Notes under the pieces: generated by a model
What the model saw: only the letters and a program-made list of their open reading frames with translations
Told to the model about the DNA's origin: nothing
Databases searched by the model: none
Shown here: positions 1 to 10,436 of the stretch, piece by piece
Layout of the letters: every line of letters begins with the position of its first letter
How positions within the stretch are numbered: the stretch's first letter is position 1
DNA from: Inia geoffrensis
Lineage: Eukaryota; Chordata; Mammalia; Artiodactyla; Iniidae
Length of the DNA stretch: 64,000 nucleotides
Assembly (NCBI GenBank): GCA_036417435.1
Contig: JAZAQT010000468.1
Coordinates: 1-64,000, forward strand
Direction: 5' to 3'
Translations under genes and position numbers: made by a program

Positions 1-26
1 AAAACGCATACGCCCTTTTTGGCCAA
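1..26. repeat. Right part of a palindrome cut by the window start
   Basis: The window opens inside the right arm of the recurrent palindrome (AAAACGCATACGCC then TTTTTGGCCAA). The left arm and centre lie outside. Confidence 0.9.
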
Positions 27-1755
27 CCAAGCAAGCCTGCAATGGAAATCCGCACTACAAGGCAGTCTCACTTCCCACCGATCCAAAGGGCCGTCCGAAA
101 AAAGTGTAAAATCCAGAGAGGCAGGACAGGCCATGGAGAACCGGCAGCCTTGTTCTGCTGATGGGCGGGATGTAAATTGCCAACAGCCACTCTGGAGAAG
201 TGGATGGTGTTTCCTGGAACAAAGAAAAAAACAAGCTAGAGAGCCGAGGGCACTTCCACTTATGGTGCTATAGATTCGGAAAATTTAAATGAAAAACACA
301 CAGCCACACCAAATTTGGGCCTGCTCTGTGTACGGGATCCTTCTCTATGGTACATCTTTAATAGCCCAGAAAGAGAAAAATGGATATAGAAGTTGTGGTA
401 CATCCCTACAATGGAATATCACTCAACAATGAAATCAATGGCAACAGACCAGTAGCAGCATAATGAGAGGATTTAGTTATGATGATTCTAAGCGAAATAA
501 GTCACACAGAAAAAGAAACATCATAAGATATCACTAATACCGGGAATGTAAGCACGGCTACGTATGAACTGCATTACAAAACACAACAGAGTCTCACATT
601 TACAAAAGAAACTTATGCTTGCTTAAGGGGAAAGGAGAGTGGGAAGGCTGCATAAAACCAGAGGTTGACATTAGGACAGATACCATTTCTTAAGCCAAAT
701 ATATATTAGACAAGAGCTACTCCTTGCTCAACCAAATGGACTCAACACCCCGTATTCAAAACCTAGGAATATACCTGACTATGAAGAAAATTAAAACCCA
801 TACATTTATAGGTCTCCATAAGAAAATCATTTGTGTACAGCAGCATACACACAGCAGTGTCAATAAGCTAAATCCCCTTATAAAAATAAATTTGAAAAAG
901 AAAACACAAGGACTGTCAAATAGAGAGAAATTCTTAAATAAGTCCTTGAGGGCTTGGGAGGAATCTTGGATTTACCACCTCTACATCCACAGCTGGGGGA
1001 GAGATAAGGCTGGACACTTGGGGCTGATACTACTGGTGAGGGAATGCAGACGCTTTGAGGTAAATGGTGCATGGTTCCCTTTCCACGGGTCCCAAATCTC
1101 CACGTGTAAGGGGTTTATCCTTCAGCTAAAATATGCATGGAAAACCCAGAATATGGTCCACGAAGTGATCAGGCAAAATTTCTAAAACTCATCGCCATTT
1201 TAACCCCCTGGTACTCGAGTTCGCCGTTCCAGATGCAATATTAACATTCTCCCCACTTGGAGAGTCAGCGCCTTTGACCTCTTGTTTGGCACAGCTTGCA
1301 ATTTCTGTGGAAGATGAACAGGAATAAGGAGAAGGAATGAGCAGCTAACTTGATGTGTTTGGACGGGCATGTTGAACTCTGATTACCCTAGAGGAAGCAG
1401 AATTCATCAAAGGCTCAGCGTGCCATGCCGGAACGAGATTAGGGCCTGAAGCAATTCTTCGGGTTTGCGGTCAGCTCACAAGAAAGCAAGTTGAGAAAAG
1501 GAGATTTTTGGCACTGTAACTCACAATCCTGCAGAGTTCAAATGACCCCTATCATCCAAAAAATTTATTGAAGGAAGGCTGTGAAGAGGACTTGAACGTG
1601 ACGCAGAATTGCAGAAAACGGATATCAGGGGGTAGATAAGAATTGCTCTGAAAGCGTAGGAAAAGAGGCAGCAGTTCGACAGTGATGCACTTGGCCAAAA
1701 AGGGCGTATGCGTTTTTTCCTGAATAGATTCAGGAAAAAAACGCATACGCCCTTT
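19..1755 (+). repeat. Monomer 1 (1,737 bp, type I, indel-rich)
   Basis: Private changes include AAACACACAG at about 290 and GCTTGGGAGG near 955. It has four one-base length differences: an extra A at 1,062-1,064, a missing C at 1,539, an extra A in 1,558-1,563 and an extra A in 1,735-1,741. It shares TTCTCTATGG, TTTTAACCCCC, GTCAGCGCC and CTAGAGGAAG with monomers 2 and 7 in part. Confidence 0.85.
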
Positions 1756-1763
1756 TTGGCCAA
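1691..1763. repeat. Palindrome with one-base bulge
   Basis: The right arm has seven A residues (1,735-1,741) against six T residues in the left arm, so the copy is 73 bp with a one-base bulge. The extra A sits in a homopolymer in the indel-rich left part of the window and may be a sequencing error. Confidence 0.85.
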
Positions 1764-3493
1764 CCAAGCAAGCCTGCAATGGAAATCCGCACTACAAGGC
1801 AGTCTCACTTCCCACCGATCCAAAGGGCCGTCCGAAAAAAGTGTAAAATCCAGAGAGGCAGGACAGGCCATGGAGAACCGGCAGCCTTGTTCTGCTGATG
1901 GGCGGGATGTAAATTGCCAACAGCCACTCTGGAGAAGTGGATGGTGTTTCCTGGAACAAAGAAAAAAACAAGCTAGAGAGCCGAGGGCACTTCCACTTAT
2001 GGTGCTATAGATTCGGAAAATTTAAATGAAAAAGACACAGCCACACCAAATTTGGGCCTGCTCTGTGTACGGGATCCTTCACTATGGTACATCTTTAATA
2101 GCCCAGAAAGAGAAAAATGGATATAGAAGTTGTGGTACATCCCTACAATGGAATATCACTCAACAATGAAATCAATGGCAACAGACCAGTAGCAGCATAA
2201 TGAGAGGATTTAGTTATGATGATTCTAAGCGAAATAAGTCACACAGAAAAAGAAACATCATAAGATATCACTAATACCCGGGAATGTAAGCACGGCTACG
2301 TATGAACTGCATTACAAAACACAACAGAGTCTCACATTTACAAAAGAAAACTTATGCTTGCTTAAGGGGAAAGGAGAGTGGGAAGGCTGCATAAAACCAG
2401 AGGTTGACATTAGGACAGATACCATTTCTTAAGCAAATATATATTAGACAAGAGCTACTCCTTGCTCAACCAAATGGACTCAACACCCCGTATTCAAAAC
2501 CTAGGAATATACCTGACTATGAAGAAAATTAAAACCCATACATTTATAGGTCTCCATAAGAAAATCATTTGTGTACAGCAGCATACACACAGCAGTGTCA
2601 ATAAGCTAAATCCCCTTATAAAAATAAATTTGAAAAAGAAAACACAAGGACTGTCAAATAGAGAGAAATTCTTAAATAAGTCCTTGAGGGCTTGTGAGGA
2701 ATCTTGGATTTACCACCTCTACATCCACAGCTGGGGGAGAGATAAGGCTGGACACTTGGGGCTGATACTACTGGTGAGGGAATGCAGACGCTTTGAGGTA
2801 ATGGTGCAATGGTTCCCATTCCACGGGTCCCAAATCTCCACGTGTAAGGGGTTTATCCTTCAGCTAAAATATGCATGGAAAACCCAGAATATGGTCCACG
2901 AAGTGATCAGGCAAAATTTCTAAAACTCATCGCCATTTTAAACCCCCTGGTACTCGAGTTCGCCGTTCCAGATGCAATATTAACATTCTCCCCACTTGGA
3001 GAGTCAGCGCCTTTGACCTCTTGTTTGGCACAGCTTGCAATTTCTGTGGAAGATGAACAGGAATAAGGAGAAGGAATGAGCAGCTAACTTGATGTGTTTG
3101 GACGGGCATATTGAACTCTGATTACCCTAGAGGAAGCAGAATTCATCAAAGGCTCAGCGTGCCATGCCGGAACGAGATTAGGGCCTGAAGCAATTCTTCG
3201 GGTTTGCGGTCAGCTCACAAGAAAGCAAGTTGAGAAAAGGAGATTTTTGGCACTGTAACTCACAATCCTGCAGAGTTCCAAATGACCCCTATCATCCAAA
3301 AATTTATTGAAGGAAGGCTGTGAAGAGGACTTGAACGTGACGCAGAATTGCAGAAAACGGATATCAGGGGGTAGATAAGAATTGCTCTGAAAGCGTACTA
3401 AAAGAGGCAGCAGTTCGACAGTGATGCACTTGGCCAAAAAGGGCGTATGCGTTTTTTCCTGAATAGATTCAGGAAAAAACGCATACGCCCTTT
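1756..3493 (+). repeat. Monomer 2 (1,738 bp, type I, indel-rich)
   Basis: Five one-base length differences: an extra C near 2,277-2,279, an extra A in 2,347-2,350, a missing C at 2,434, an extra A at 2,808-2,809 and an extra A at about 2,940-2,942. Its end reads GCGTACTAAAAG, like monomers 7 and 10, each of which is followed by the same type of monomer. The closing palindrome lies at 3,430-3,501. Confidence 0.85.
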
Positions 3494-5231
3494 TTGGCCA
3501 ACCAAGCAAGCCTGCAATGGAAATCCGCACTACAAGGCAGTCTCACTTCCCACCGATCCAAAGGGCCGTCCGAAAAAAGTGTAAAATCCAGAGAGGCAGG
3601 ACAGGCCATGGAGAACCGGCAGCCTTGTTCTGCTGATGGGCGGGATGTAAATTGCCAACAGCCACTCTGGAGAAGTGGATGGTGTTTCCTGGAAAAAAGA
3701 AAAAAACAAGCTAGAGAGCCGAGGGCACTTCCACTTATGGTGCTATAGATTCGGAAAATTTAAATGAAAAAGACACAGCCACACCAAATTGGGGCCTGCT
3801 CTGTGTACGGGATCCTTCACTATGGTACATCTTTAATAGCCCAGAAAGAGAAAAATGGATATAGAAGTTGTGGTACATCCCTACAATGGAATATCACTCA
3901 ACAATGAAATCAATGGCAACAGACCAGTAGCAGCATAATGAGAGGATTTAGTTATGATGATTCTAAGCGAAATAAGTCACACAGAAAAAGAAACATCATA
4001 AGATATCACTAATACCGGGAATGTAAGCACGGCTACGTATGAACTGCATTACAAAACACAACAGAGTCTCACATTTACAAAAGAAACTTATGCTTGCTTA
4101 AGGGGAAAACGAGAGTGGGAAGGCTGCATAAAACCAGAGGTTGACATTAGGACAGATACCATTTCTTAAGCCAAATATATATTAGACAAGAGCTACTCCT
4201 TGCTCAACCAAATGGACTCAACACCCCGTATTCAAAACCTAGGAATATACCTGACTATGAAGAAAATTAAAACCCATACATTTATAGGTCTCCATAAGAA
4301 AATCATTTGTGTACAGCAGCATACACACAGCAGTGTCAATAAGCTAAATCCCCTTATAAAAATAAATTTGAAAAAGAAAACACAAGGACTGTCAAATAGA
4401 GAGAAATTCTTAAAAAAGTCCTTGAGGGCTTGTGAGGAATCTTGGATTTACCACCTCTACATCCACAGCTGGGGCAGAGATAAGGCTGGACACTTGGGGC
4501 TGATACTACTGGTGAGGGAATGCAGACGCTTTGAGGTAATGGTGCATGGCTCCCATTCCACGGGTCCCAAATCTCCACGTGTAAGGGGTTTATCCTTCAG
4601 CTAAAATATGCATGGAAAACCCAGAATATGGTCCACGAAGTGATCAGGCAAAATTTCAAAAACTCATCGCCCATTTTAGCCCCCTGGTACTCGAGTTCGC
4701 CGTTCCAGATGCAATATTAACATTCTCCCCACTTGGAGAGTCAGTGCCTTTGACCTCTTGTTTGGCACAGCTTGCAATTTCTGTGGAAGATGAACAGGAA
4801 TAAGGAGAAGGAATGAGCAGCTAACTTGATGTGTTTGGACGGGCATATTGAACTCTGATTACCCTACAGGAAGCAGGAATTCATCAAAGGCTCAGCGTGC
4901 CATGCCGGAACGAGATTAGGGCCTGAAGCAATTCTTCGGGTTTGCGGTCAGCTCACAAGAAAGCAAGTTGAGAAAAGGAGATTTTTGGCACTGTAACTCA
5001 CAATCCTGCAGAGTTCCAAATGACCCCTATCATCCAAAAATTTATTGAAGGAAGGCTGTGAAGAGGACTTGAACGTGACGCAGAATTGCAGAAAACGGAT
5101 ATCAGGGGGTAGATAAGAATTGCTCTGAAAGCGTACGAAAAGAGGCAGCAGTTCGACAGTGATGCACTTGGCCAAAAAGGGCGTATGCGTTTTTTCCTGA
5201 ATAGATTCAGGAAAAAACGCATACGCCCTTT
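3494..5231 (+). repeat. Monomer 3 (1,738 bp, type I, subtype A)
   Basis: Subtype A is marked by GGAAAAAAGAAA, GGGGAAAACGAG, CTTAAAAAAGTCC, GGGGCAGAG, ATGGCTCCC and TTTCAAAAACTC. It shares these with monomer 5, which however lacks three one-base insertions seen here: A in 4,106-4,109, C in 4,670-4,672 and G at 4,876-4,877. The closing palindrome lies at 5,168-5,239. Confidence 0.85.
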
Positions 5232-5239
5232 TTGGCCAA
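5168..5239. repeat. 72-bp palindrome, type I reference (35-bp arms, AG centre)
   Basis: Left arm 5,168-5,202 is the exact reverse complement of right arm 5,205-5,239, with only AG between them. The arms begin TTGGCCAAAAAGGGCG and reach the centre as CCTGAAT. Such a sequence could extrude a cruciform in DNA or form a long hairpin in RNA. Perfect or near-perfect copies of it recur at every monomer junction in the window. Confidence 0.95.
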
Positions 5240-5570
5240 CCAAGCAAGCCTGCAATGGAAATCCGCACTACAAGGCAGTCTCACTTCCCACCGATCCAAA
5301 GGGCCGTCCGAAAAAAGTGTAAAATCCAGAGAGGCAGGACAGGCCATGGAGAACCGGCAGCCTTGTTCTGCTGATGGGCGGGATGTAAATTGCCAACAGC
5401 CACTCTGGAGAAGTGGATGGTGTTTCCTGGAACAAAGAAAAAAACAAGCTAGAGAGCCGAGGGCACTTCCACTTATGGTGCTATAGATTCGGAAAATTTA
5501 AATGAAAAAGACACAGCCACACCAAATTTGGGCCTGCTCTGTGTACGGGATCCTTCTCTATGGTACATCT
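5240..5570. repeat. Reference left block of the monomer, unrecognised
   Basis: These 331 bases lie between the palindrome and the L1-derived piece. I recognise no gene, RNA or mobile-element family in them. They contain GGATCC at about 5,549, present in type I copies and lost in type II copies. The short open frame on the plus strand starts only at a TTG in the palindrome arm and resembles nothing I know. Confidence 0.6.
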
Positions 5571-6120
5571 TTAATAGCCCAGAAAGAGAAAAATGGATAT
5601 AGAAGTTGTGGTACATCCCTACAATGGAATATCACTCAACAATGAAATCAATGGCAACAGACCAGTAGCAGCATAATGAGAGGATTTAGTTATGATGATT
5701 CTAAGCGAAATAAGTCACACAGAAAAAGAAACATCATAAGATATCACTAATACCGGGAATGTAAGCACGGCTACGTATGAACTGCATTACAAAACACAAC
5801 AGAGTCTCACATTTACAAAAGAAACTTATGCTTGCTTAAGGGGAAAGGAGAGTGGGAAGGCTGCATAAAACCAGAGGTTGACATTAGGACAGATACCATT
5901 TCTTAAGCCAAATATATATTAGACAAGAGCTACTCCTTGCTCAACCAAATGGACTCAACACCCCGTATTCAAAACCTAGGAATATACCTGACTATGAAGA
6001 AAATTAAAACCCATACATTTATAGGTCTCCATAAGAAAATCATTTGTGTACAGCAGCATACACACAGCAGTGTCAATAAGCTAAATCCCCTTATAAAAAT
6101 AAATTTGAAAAAGAAAACAC
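5571..6120 (+). mobile_element. L1 3'-end fragment inside the reference monomer
   Basis: About 550 bases align by eye along their length with the 3' end of cetartiodactyl L1 elements. In order: GTGGTACATCCCTACAATGG, GAATATCACTCAACAATG, AAATAAGTCACACAGAAAAAG, ATAAGATATCACTAATAC, AAAGAAACTTATGCTTGCTT, and ATCATTTGTGTACAGCAGC near 6,039, followed by GTGTCAATAAGCTAAATCC and an A-rich end at 6,092-6,120 that looks like the decayed tail. The L1 counterpart of each landmark occurs in the same order. The piece is plus-strand, 5' truncated and heavily diverged, with no intact coding frame. I see no target-site duplication. The other copies occupy the same offset (+339 to +888) in their monomers. Confidence 0.85.
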
Positions 6121-6902
6121 AAGGACTGTCAAATAGAGAGAAATTCTTAAATAAGTCCTTGAGGGCTTGTGAGGAATCTTGGATTTACCACCTCTACATC
6201 CACAGCTGGGGGAGAGATAAGGCTGGACACTTGGGGCTGATACTACTGGTGAGGGAATGCAGACGCTTTGAGGTAATGGTGCATGGTTCCCATTCCACGG
6301 GTCCCAAATCTCCACGTGTAAGGGGTTTATCCTTCAGCTAAAATATGCATGGAAAACCCAGAATATGGTCCACGAAGTGATCAGGCAAAATTTCTAAAAC
6401 TCATCGCCATTTTAGCCCCCTGGTACTCGAGTTCGCCGTTCCAGATGCAATATTAACATTCTCCCCACTTGGAGAGTCAGTGCCTTTGACCTCTTGTTTG
6501 GCACAGCTTGCAATTTCTGTGGAAGATGAACAGGAATAAGGAGAAGGAATGAGCAGCTAACTTGATGTGTTTGGACGGGCATATTGAACTCTGATTACCC
6601 TACAGGAAGCAGAATTCATCAAAGGCTCAGCGTGCCATGCCGGAACGAGATTAGGGCCTGAAGCAATTCTTCGGGTTTGCGGTCAGCTCACAAGAAAGCA
6701 AGTTGAGAAAAGGAGATTTTTGGCACTGTAACTCACAATCCTGCAGACTTCCAAATGACCCCTATCATCCAAAAATTTATTGAAGGAAGGCTGTGAAGAG
6801 GACTTGAACGTGACGCAGAATTGCAGAAAACGGATATCAGGGGGTAGATAAGAATTGCTCTGAAAGCGTACGAAAAGAGGCAGCAGTTCGACAGTGATGC
6901 AC
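6121..6902. repeat. Reference right block of the monomer, unrecognised
   Basis: These 782 bases run from the A-rich end of the L1 piece to the palindrome. I do not recognise their origin. They hold one GAATTC (near 6,611), a CTGCAG near 6,741, and several CpG dinucleotides such as those in ACTCGAGTTCGCCG and GCCGGAACGAG. There is no CENP-B box match and no telomere-like run. Confidence 0.6.
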
Positions 6903-6966
6903 TTGGCCAAAAAGGGCGTATGCGTTTTTTCCTGAATAGATTCAGGAAAAAACGCATACGCCCTTT

Positions 6967-8701
6967 TTGGCCAACCAAGCAAGCCTGCAATGGAAATCCG
7001 CACTACAAGGCAGTCTCACTTCCCACCGATCCAAAGGGCCGTCCGAAAAAAGTGTAAAATCCAGAGAGGCAGGACAGGCCATGGAGAACCGGCAGCCTTG
7101 TTCTGCTGATGGGCGGGATGTAAATTGCCAACAGCCACTCTGGAGAAGTGGATGGTGTTTCCTGGAAAAAAGAAAAAAACAAGCTAGAGAGCCGAGGGCA
7201 CTTCCACTTATGGTGCTATAGATTCGGAAAATTTAAATGAAAAAGACACAGCCACACCAAATTTGGGCCTGCTCTGTGTACGGGATCCTTCACTATGGTA
7301 CATCTTTAATAGCCCAGAAAGAGAAAAATGGATATAGAAGTTGTGGTACATCCCTACAATGGAATATCACTCAACAATGAAATCAATGGCAACAGACCAG
7401 TAGCAGCATAATGAGAGGATTTAGTTATGATGATTCTAAGCGAAATAAGTCACACAGAAAAAGAAACATCATAAGATATCACTAATACCGGGAATGTAAG
7501 CACGGCTACGTATGAACTGCATTACAAAACACAACAGAGTCTCACATTTACAAAAGAAACTTATGCTTGCTTAAGGGGAAACGAGAGTGGGAAGGCTGCA
7601 TAAAACCAGAGGTTGACATTAGGACAGATACCATTTCTTAAGCCAAATATATATTAGACAAGAGCTACTCCTTGCTCAACCAAATGGACTCAACACCCCG
7701 TATTCAAAACCTAGGAATATACCTGACTATGAAGAAAATTAAAACCCATACATTTATAGGTCTCCATAAGAAAATCATTTGTGTACAGCAGCATACACAC
7801 AGCAGTGTCAATAAGCTAAATCCCCTTATAAAAATAAATTTGAAAAAGAAAACACAAGGACTGTCAAATAGAGAGAAATTCTTAAAAAAGTCCTTGAGGG
7901 CTTGTGAGGAATCTTGGATTTACCACCTCTACATCCACAGCTGGGGCAGAGATAAGGCTGGACACTTGGGGCTGATACTACTGGTGAGGGAATGCAGACG
8001 CTTTGAGGTAATGGTGCATGGCTCCCATTCCACGGGTCCCAAATCTCCACGTGTAAGGGGTTTATCCTTCAGCTAAAATATGCATGGAAAACCCAGAATA
8101 TGGTCCACGAAGTGATCAGGCAAAATTTCAAAAACTCATCGCCATTTTAGCCCCCTGGTACTCGAGTTCGCCGTTCCAGATGCAATATTAACATTCTCCC
8201 CACTTGGAGAGTCAGTGCCTTTGACCTCTTGTTTGGCACAGCTTGCAATTTCTGTGGAAGATGAACAGGAATAAGGAGAAGGAATGAGCAGCTAACTTGA
8301 TGTGTTTGGACGGGCATATTGAACTCTGATTACCCTACAGGAAGCAGAATTCATCAAAGGCTCAGCGTGCCATGCCGGAACGAGATTAGGGCCTGAAGCA
8401 ATTCTTCGGGTTTGCGGTCAGCTCACAAGAAAGCAAGTTGAGAAAAGGAGATTTTTGGCACTGTAACTCACAATCCTGCAGAGTTCCAAATGACCCCTAT
8501 CATCCAAAAATTTATTGAAGGAAGGCTGTGAAGAGGACTTGAACGTGACGCAGAATTGCAGAAAACGGATATCAGGGGGTAGATAAGAATTGCTCTGAAA
8601 GCGTACGAAAAGAGGCAGCAGTTCGACAGTGATGCACTTGGCCAAAAAGGGCGTATGCGTTTTTTCCTGAATAGATTCAGGAAAAAACGCATACGCCCTT
8701 T
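6967..8701 (+). repeat. Monomer 5 (1,735 bp, type I, subtype A)
   Basis: Carries all subtype A marks including GGAAAAAAGAAA and ATGGCTCCC, and ends GCGTACGAAAAG. It is the second-copy partner of monomer 3 in the dimer duplication. The closing palindrome lies at 8,638-8,709. Confidence 0.88.
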
Positions 8702-10436
8702 TTGGCCAACCAAGCAAGCCTGCAATGGAAATCCGCACTACAAGGCAGTCTCACTTCCCACCGATCCAAAGGGCCGTCCGAAAAAAGTGTAAAATCCAGA
8801 GAGGCAGGACAGGCCATGGAGAACCGGCAGCCTTGTTCTGCTGATGGGCGGGATGTAAATTGCCAACAGCCACTCTGGAGAAGTGGATGGTGTTTCCTGG
8901 AACAAAGAAAAAAACAAGCTAGAGAGCCGAGGGCACTTCCACTTATGGTGCTATAGATTCGGAAAATTTAAATGAAAAAGACACAGCCACACCAAATTTG
9001 GGCCTGCTCTGTGTACGGGATCCTTCTCTATGGTACATCTTTAATAGCCCAGAAAGAGAAAAATGGATATAGAAGTTGTGGTACATCCCTACAATGGAAT
9101 ATCACTCAACAATGAAATCAATGGCAACAGACCAGTAGCAGCATAATGAGAGGATTTAGTTATGATGATTCTAAGCGAAATAAGTCACACAGAAAAAGAA
9201 ACATCATAAGATATCACTAATACCGGGAATGTAAGCACGGCTACGTATGAACTGCATTACAAAACACAACAGAGTCTCACATTTACAAAAGAAACTTATG
9301 CTTGCTTAAGGGGAAAGGAGAGTGGGAAGGCTGCATAAAACCAGAGGTTGACATTAGGACAGATACCATTTCTTAAGCCAAATATATATTAGACAAGAGC
9401 TACTCCTTGCTCAACCAAATGGACTCAACACCCCGTATTCAAAACCTAGGAATATACCTGACTATGAAGAAAATTAAAACCCATACATTTATAGGTCTCC
9501 ATAAGAAAATCATTTGTGTACAGCAGCATACACACAGCAGTGTCAATAAGCTAAATCCCCTTATAAAAATAAATTTGAAAAAGAAAACACAAGGACTGTC
9601 AAATAGAGAGAAATTCTTAAATAAGTCCTTGAGGGCTTGTGAGGAATCTTGGATTTACCACCTCTACATCCACAGCTGGGGGAGAGATAAGGCTGGACAC
9701 TTGGGGCTGATACTACTGGTGAGGGAATGCAGACGCTTTGAGGTAATGGTGCATGGTTCCCATTCCACGGGTCCCAAATCTCCACGTGTAAGGGGTTTAT
9801 CCTTCAGCTAAAATATGCATGGAAAACCCAGAATATGGTCCACGAAGTGATCAGGCAAAATTTCTAAAACTCATCGCCATTTTAGCCCCCTGGTACTCGA
9901 GTTCGCCGTTCCAGATGCAATATTAACATTCTCCCCACTTGGAGAGTCAGTGCCTTTGACCTCTTGTTTGGCACAGCTTGCAATTTCTGTGGAAGATGAA
10001 CAGGAATAAGGAGAAGGAATGAGCAGCTAACTTGATGTGTTTGGACGGGCATATTGAACTCTGATTACCCTACAGGAAGCAGAATTCATCAAAGGCTCAG
10101 CGTGCCATGCCGGAACGAGATTAGGGCCTGAAGCAATTCTTCGGGTTTGCGGTCAGCTCACAAGAAAGCAAGTTGAGAAAAGGAGATTTTTGGCACTGTA
10201 ACTCACAATCCTGCAGACTTCCAAATGACCCCTATCATCCAAAAATTTATTGAAGGAAGGCTGTGAAGAGGACTTGAACGTGACGCAGAATTGCAGAAAA
10301 CGGATATCAGGGGGTAGATAAGAATTGCTCTGAAAGCGTAGGAAAAGAGGCAGCAGTTCGACAGTGATGCACTTGGCCAAAAAGGGCGTATGCGTTTTTT
10401 CCTGAATAGATTCAGGAAAAAACGCATACGCCCTTT
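8702..10436 (+). repeat. Monomer 6 (1,735 bp, type I)
   Basis: Matches monomer 4, including TTCTCTATGG and CAGACTTCC near 10,215, but ends GCGTAGGAAAAG. The closing palindrome lies at 10,373-10,444. Confidence 0.88.

Larger units (their letters stand above)
5232..6966 (+). repeat. Monomer 4 (1,735 bp, type I; reference copy)
   Basis: First copy free of length errors, used here as the reference for sub-blocks. It carries TTCTCTATGG, AAGCGAAAT, CAGACTTCC near 6,745 and GCGTACGAAAAG near 6,868. It is paired with monomer 3, and the pair is repeated as monomers 5 and 6. The closing palindrome lies at 6,903-6,974. Confidence 0.88.

Noticed and set aside
5168..5239. Palindrome read as a rho-independent terminator or microRNA precursor
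   Set aside because: It has an A/T-run structure on both strands, but the setting is a mammalian satellite, there is no transcript evidence, and the arms are exact inverted copies rather than a bulged precursor.
4948..5268. A 106-codon minus-strand open frame recurring in nearly every monomer
   Set aside because: It spans the right block and the palindrome, and part of its peptide is simply the palindrome read in reverse. Its conservation equals that of the repeat, and a second overlapping frame on the same strand is equally open.
5232..5486. An 84-codon plus-strand frame at the start of each monomer
   Set aside because: Begins at a TTG inside the palindrome arm, with no recognisable domain. 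One-base deletions in monomers 16 and 31-33 break it freely.
5571..6120. Active or intact retrotransposon
   Set aside because: Only a diverged 3' fragment of about 550 bp is present, with no reverse transcriptase or other long frame and no visible target-site duplication.
5937..6341. A 134-codon plus-strand open frame recurring in most monomers
   Set aside because: It opens with TTG, not ATG. It reads through the decayed L1 3' tail into unrelated satellite sequence, is closed or frameshifted in monomers 1, 10, 13 and 16 without other effect, and looks like no known protein.
6640..6660. TTAGGG within GAGATTAGGGCC as a telomeric trace
   Set aside because: A single hexamer per monomer with no tandem extension. 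Type II copies often read TTAGTG.
6650..6700. Possible CENP-B box around ATTCTTCGGGTTTGCGG
   Set aside because: TTCG is present, but the required A and the CGGG at the correct spacing are missing. No other stretch fits on either strand.
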